NCBI RefSeq assembly: GCF_030944405.1
Contig: NZ_CP132339.1
Span: 1,984,001-2,048,000 of the forward strand
Direction: 5' to 3'
Length of the DNA: 64,000 bases
Origin: Janthinobacterium sp. J1-1
Lineage (GTDB): Bacteria > Pseudomonadota > Gammaproteobacteria > Burkholderiales > Burkholderiaceae_D
Under the pieces are notes generated by a model, which saw nothing but the letters and a program-made list of their open reading frames with translations, was not told the DNA's origin and made no database searches. The first letter of the stretch is position 1, and the number at the start of each line of letters is the position of its first letter. Below are positions 60,842 to 64,000 of the stretch, one piece after another. The position numbers were made by a program, and so were the translations under genes.

Positions 60842-62310
60842 ATACCCATTTGCTGGCTCTGCAACTGATGGCGGCGCAAGGCTGCCTGGGCGCCTTTGAC
60901 ACCATCTACCACCATGAAATCACCGAGGCGCTGCCGCAAAAGAAGTCGGCGCGCCTCGAACTGAGCATCCACTCGATCCGCGCGCTGATCTACAGCGTGC
61001 TGTTTGCCGGCCTGTCGTCCTGGGAATGGCATGGCGCCTGGGCCTGGGTGCTGGTGCTCGTCTTCAGCGTGGAGATCGTGCTGACCCTGTGGGACTTCGT
61101 GGTCGAAGACCGCACGCGCCTGCTGCCGGCTACCGAGAGGGTCACGCACACGGTGCTGGCCATCAATGCGGGCGCATTCATTGCGCTCTTGGCCCTCAAC
61201 AGCGCCGACTGGGCCAGTTTGCCAACGGCGCTGGTGTGGCAGCCTTACGGCTGGCTCAGCGTCTTCCTGGCGCTGTGCGGGGTGGGTGTGGGCTTGTCCG
61301 GCCTGCGCGACGGCCATGCGGCCTGGCAGTTGGGCAGGCGCGTGGTGCAGGAGAAACAGGAAAAACAGGAAACGGAACAGCTGTCTTTCGCCACCACGCC
61401 GCAGCAGGTACTGGTGACGGGCGCCACCGGCTTTATCGGCCAGCAGCTGGTGCATGCCTTGCTGGCCGATGGCCACCAGGTGACGGTGCTGACGCGCCAG
61501 GCGAAACAGGCGGCGTGGACGTTTGATGGCAAGGTGCGCTGTATCACCAGCATGCGCGACCTGGCAGACAGTGCCCATATCGATATGGTGGTCAACCTGG
61601 CCGGCGCGCGCATCGTCGGCGCACGCTGGACCGAAGCGCGCAAGGCTGCCCTGCGCCGTAGCCGCATCGGGCTGACGCAGGACCTGGTCGCCTGGATCGC
61701 CCGCGCCGCGCACAAGCCGCGCGTGCTGCTGTCGGCGTCGGCCATCGGCTATTACGGCGTGCAGCCGCAAGGGGACGATCACGAGCTGGCCGAGGATAGC
61801 CCGCCGCAAGCGATCTTTATGTCGCAGCTGTGCAGCGAATGGGAGGCGGCCGCGCGTACGGCGGAGCAGTATGGCGTGCAGGTCGGCCGCATGCGCTTTG
61901 GCCTGGTGTTCGGCCACCAGGGTTCCCTGCCGCAGATGCTGCTGCCGATCCGCCTGGGAGCGGGCGGCCCGCTGGGCGCTGGCCGCCAGTGGATGTCGTG
62001 GGTGCATGTGCAGGATGTGATCCGTGGCATCGCGCACCTGGCGCGCCGCAGCGAAGACGATGGCGTCAGTGGTGCGTATAACTTCTGCGCTCCCGAAGCG
62101 ATGCGCCAGGGGCAGTTTGCGAAAGTGGCCGGCAAGGTGCTGCATCGCCCTTCATTCATGCCGACACCGGCATTCGTGATGCGCGCGCTGCTGGGCGAGC
62201 AGGCCGACTTGCTGGTCGAGGGCCAGCGCGTGGTACCGCGCCGCCTGCTGGCCGACGGTTTCGTGTTTCGCCATCCCGATGTCGAGGGCGCGCTGCGCAG
62301 CCTGGAGTGA
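60838..62310 (+). CDS. Membrane domain fused to TIGR01777 epimerase
   Basis: A 490-residue fusion. Residues 1-185 carry about four to five hydrophobic helices, with the start NTHLLALQLMAAQGCLGAFDTIYHHEI typical of a DoxX-like or DUF-type membrane domain. After a QEKQEKQE linker, residues ~191-490 form a TIGR01777 SDR: VLVTGATGFIGQQLVHAL, VNLAGARIVGARWTEARKAALRRSRI, SASAIGYYG and the C-terminal LADGFVFRHPDVEGALRSL. TIGR01777 enzymes are poorly characterised nucleotide-sugar or other epimerases. It overlaps the DUF4166 gene by four bases. Confidence 0.85.
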   Translation: MNTHLLALQLMAAQGCLGAFDTIYHHEITEALPQKKSARLELSIHSIRALIYSVLFAGLSSWEWHGAWAWVLVLVFSVEIVLTLWDFVVEDRTRLLPATERVTHTVLAINAGAFIALLALNSADWASLPTALVWQPYGWLSVFLALCGVGVGLSGLRDGHAAWQLGRRVVQEKQEKQETEQLSFATTPQQVLVTGATGFIGQQLVHALLADGHQVTVLTRQAKQAAWTFDGKVRCITSMRDLADSAHIDMVVNLAGARIVGARWTEARKAALRRSRIGLTQDLVAWIARAAHKPRVLLSASAIGYYGVQPQGDDHELAEDSPPQAIFMSQLCSEWEAAARTAEQYGVQVGRMRFGLVFGHQGSLPQMLLPIRLGAGGPLGAGRQWMSWVHVQDVIRGIAHLARRSEDDGVSGAYNFCAPEAMRQGQFAKVAGKVLHRPSFMPTPAFVMRALLGEQADLLVEGQRVVPRRLLADGFVFRHPDVEGALRSLE

Positions 62311-62352
62311 CGCCGTGCAGGCGTAGAATGGCTGGTACGGGAGGAAAATCGG

Positions 62353-63741
62353 ATGAGTCATTATGCGCACACGCTGGGAAGCATGGTCTACCGCTTCCGC
62401 GACCTGAAAGACCTGCTGGCCAAGGCGACACCGCTGCGTTCGGGCGACGTACTGGCCGGTGTGGCCGCCTCGAACGCGCAGGAGCGGGTCGCCGCGCAGA
62501 TGGCGCTGGCCGACCTGCCGTTGACGGTGTTCCTGAACGAAGCGCTGGTGCCATACGACAGCGATGAAGTCACGCGACTGATTATCGACAGCCACGACCG
62601 CGCCGCGTTTGCGCCGATTGCGCATCTGTGCGTCGGGGATTTTCGCGACTGGCTGCTCAGCGATTCCGCCGACAGCGCCGTGCTGGCGGCGGTGGCGCGC
62701 GGCATCACCCCTGAAATGGCGGCGGCGGTGTCCAAGATCATGCGCTTGCAGGACCTGGTGCTGGTGGCGCGCAAGTGCCGCGTCGTCACGGCCTTTCGCA
62801 ATACGCTGGGGCTGGCAGGGCGTCTCGCCACGCGCCTGCAGCCGAACCACCCGCTTGATGACGCCACCGGCATCGCGGCCTCGATCGTCGATGGCCTGAT
62901 GTATGGCAGCGGCGACGCCGTGATCGGCATCAATCCGGCCACCGACAATGTGGCGCAGGTGGTGTCGCTGCTGCAGCTGCTCGATGGCGTGATCGGCCAG
63001 TACGCCATTCCCACCCAGTCCTGCGTGCTCACGCATGTCACCAATACCATCGAGGCGATACGGCGCGGCGCGCCGGTCGACCTGGTGTTCCAGTCGGTGG
63101 CCGGCACCGAGGCGGCCAACCGCAGCTTTGGCATCGACCTGGCGCTGCTGGCCGAGGGCCGGGCGGCGGCGCTGTCGCTGGGGCGCGGCACGGTGGGCAA
63201 CAACGTCATGTATTTCGAGACGGGGCAGGGCAGCGCGCTGTCGGCCGGCGCGCATCACGGCATGGACCAGCAGACCTGCGAGGCGCGCGCCCATGCCGTG
63301 GCGCGAGCATATGCGCCGCTGCTGGTCAACTCGGTGGTCGGCTTTATCGGCCCCGAATACCTGTACGACGGCAAGCAGATCATCCGCGCCGGGCTGGAAG
63401 ACCATTTCTGCGCCAAGCTGCTGGGCCTGCCCATGGGCTGCGACGTCTGCTACACCAACCATGCGGAAGCGGACCAGGACGACATGGACGTGCTGCTGAC
63501 CATGCTGGGCGCGGCCGGCTGCAATTTTCTGATGGGCGTGCCGGGCGCCGACGACATCATGCTGGGCTACCAGAGCACCTCGTTTCATGACGCCCTGTAT
63601 GCGCGCCGCGTGCTGGGCCTGGGCGCGGCGCCCGAGTTCGAGGCCTGGCTGGCGCGCATGCAGATTACCCAGGGCGACGGTCAACTCTCGGCGCAGCTGG
63701 CGCCGGCATTCCAGGCGGCGCTCAAGCGGCTGGCCAGGTAA
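62353..63741 (+). CDS. eutB: Ethanolamine ammonia-lyase large subunit
   Basis: A 462-residue EutB. Motifs are MSHYAHTLGSMVYRFRDLKDLLAKATPLRSGDVLAG, DGLMYGSGDAVIGINPATDN, FQSVAGTEAANRSFG and the C-terminal GVPGADDIMLGYQSTSFHD. With EutC and adenosylcobalamin it splits ethanolamine to acetaldehyde and ammonia in the cytosol. EutC is required for activity, but the next gene in line is a PLP decarboxylase and none upstream is eutC. A GGGAGGA site precedes the ATG. Confidence 0.94.
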   Translation: MSHYAHTLGSMVYRFRDLKDLLAKATPLRSGDVLAGVAASNAQERVAAQMALADLPLTVFLNEALVPYDSDEVTRLIIDSHDRAAFAPIAHLCVGDFRDWLLSDSADSAVLAAVARGITPEMAAAVSKIMRLQDLVLVARKCRVVTAFRNTLGLAGRLATRLQPNHPLDDATGIAASIVDGLMYGSGDAVIGINPATDNVAQVVSLLQLLDGVIGQYAIPTQSCVLTHVTNTIEAIRRGAPVDLVFQSVAGTEAANRSFGIDLALLAEGRAAALSLGRGTVGNNVMYFETGQGSALSAGAHHGMDQQTCEARAHAVARAYAPLLVNSVVGFIGPEYLYDGKQIIRAGLEDHFCAKLLGLPMGCDVCYTNHAEADQDDMDVLLTMLGAAGCNFLMGVPGADDIMLGYQSTSFHDALYARRVLGLGAAPEFEAWLARMQITQGDGQLSAQLAPAFQAALKRLAR

Positions 63742-63810
63742 CAGATGTAAATGGCGCCCTGGCTGGCCATGCCGGTGCGATAATCAACCATCTACTTTAG
63801 CGACGCCATC

Positions 63811-64000
63811 ATGCTGCCACCCGATCCAGATTCCCTCGACCCGCAGACGCCCGAAGAATGGGATGCCTTCCGCGCGCAAAGCCACCGCATGCTCGACGAC
63901 ATGCTCGACTATGCGCAGCAGATACGCACGCGTCCCGTCTGGCAGGCCGCGCCCGCCACGGCGCGCGCCAGCTTTGCCGAGCCGCTGCCGCGCGCGCCGG
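63811..64000 (+). CDS. PLP-dependent group II decarboxylase, N-terminal fragment
   Basis: The first 63 codons of a gene that runs off the window; the frame is open to base 64000. The sequence TPEEWDAFRAQSHRMLDDMLDYAQQIRTRPVWQ fits the N-terminal helices of the pyridoxal-dependent decarboxylase group II family (aromatic-L-amino-acid or related decarboxylases). The catalytic lysine is out of view. It is 69 bases after eutB. Confidence 0.7.
   Translation, partial: MLPPDPDSLDPQTPEEWDAFRAQSHRMLDDMLDYAQQIRTRPVWQAAPATARASFAEPLPRAP

Noticed and set aside
63742..64000. eutC as the gene following eutB
   Set aside because: The visible 63 codons match the N terminus of group II PLP decarboxylases, not EutC.
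1..64000. CRISPR array, prophage or integrated element
   Set aside because: No regularly spaced direct repeats, phage structural genes, integrase next to a tRNA, or transposases were seen. XerD at 33460 is the housekeeping recombinase.

Overview
The window is GC-rich, densely coded DNA typical of a betaproteobacterium of the family Oxalobacteraceae (Janthinobacterium, Duganella or Massilia-like). This assignment rests on gene content and gene order read by eye: a FecIR/TonB receptor set, a pca thiolase branch, a queG/tsaE/amiC/mutL/miaA neighbourhood, a PEP-CTERM-like protein and short GGGTC-type palindromic repeats. No database search was possible. I see no prophage, insertion sequence, transposase or CRISPR array. 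It reads as ordinary chromosome, with several small intergenic repeat elements.

Layout. 1-4223: tail of a sensor kinase, small DUF1697 and DUF3224 proteins, a short PEP-CTERM-like exported protein, a BigR-type ArsR repressor with a split YeeE/YedE sulfur transporter, and a ChaN-like lipoprotein. 4224-12283: IclR-type PcaR divergent from pcaIJF (last steps of the beta-ketoadipate pathway), an MHS-family permease, a fumarylpyruvate-hydrolase-like enzyme, a thioredoxin-like protein and a second MHS permease. 12361-16444: TonB receptor, FecR anti-sigma and FecI sigma factor under a Fur-box palindrome. 16587-16799: two identical tRNA-Met(CAU) genes. 16879-27409: miaA, mutL, a peptidylprolyl isomerase, DedA, periplasmic carbonic anhydrase, YeaD-like mutarotase, amiC, tsaE and queG. 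27453-29041: a His-rich PadR regulator and ferric reductase (YqjI/YqjH type). 29172-32942: DctSR-like two-component system and a lone DctP-type binding protein. 33460-41948: xerD, a small charged protein, an RND efflux pump pair, and a PAS-GGDEF-EAL protein. 41960-52506: secreted unknown protein, EEP-family nuclease/phosphatase, YbaK, PlsY, DsbA/FrnE, DUF427, a DUF2157 plus DUF4401-GDYXXLXY pair, a YdjM-like membrane hydrolase, a KefB-like antiporter and a voltage-gated potassium channel.

The most interesting part is 52543-62310. It is a tightly coupled run of genes: a FabH/OleA-like ketosynthase III, an extended SDR, an MBL-fold hydrolase, an F390-synthetase-like adenylating enzyme, a PAP2 phosphatase, a sterol-desaturase-type hydroxylase and a fatty acid desaturase. 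A second transcription unit follows with a GbsR/MarR regulator, a DUF4166 protein and a membrane-fused TIGR01777 epimerase. The regulator has a strong promoter with nested inverted repeats that reach its start codon. The set resembles olefin/beta-lactone (Ole) logic, but with different hydrolase and ligase families, and suggests an uncharacterised acyl-derived lipid pathway. The window ends with eutB, without eutC beside it, and the start of a PLP-dependent decarboxylase.
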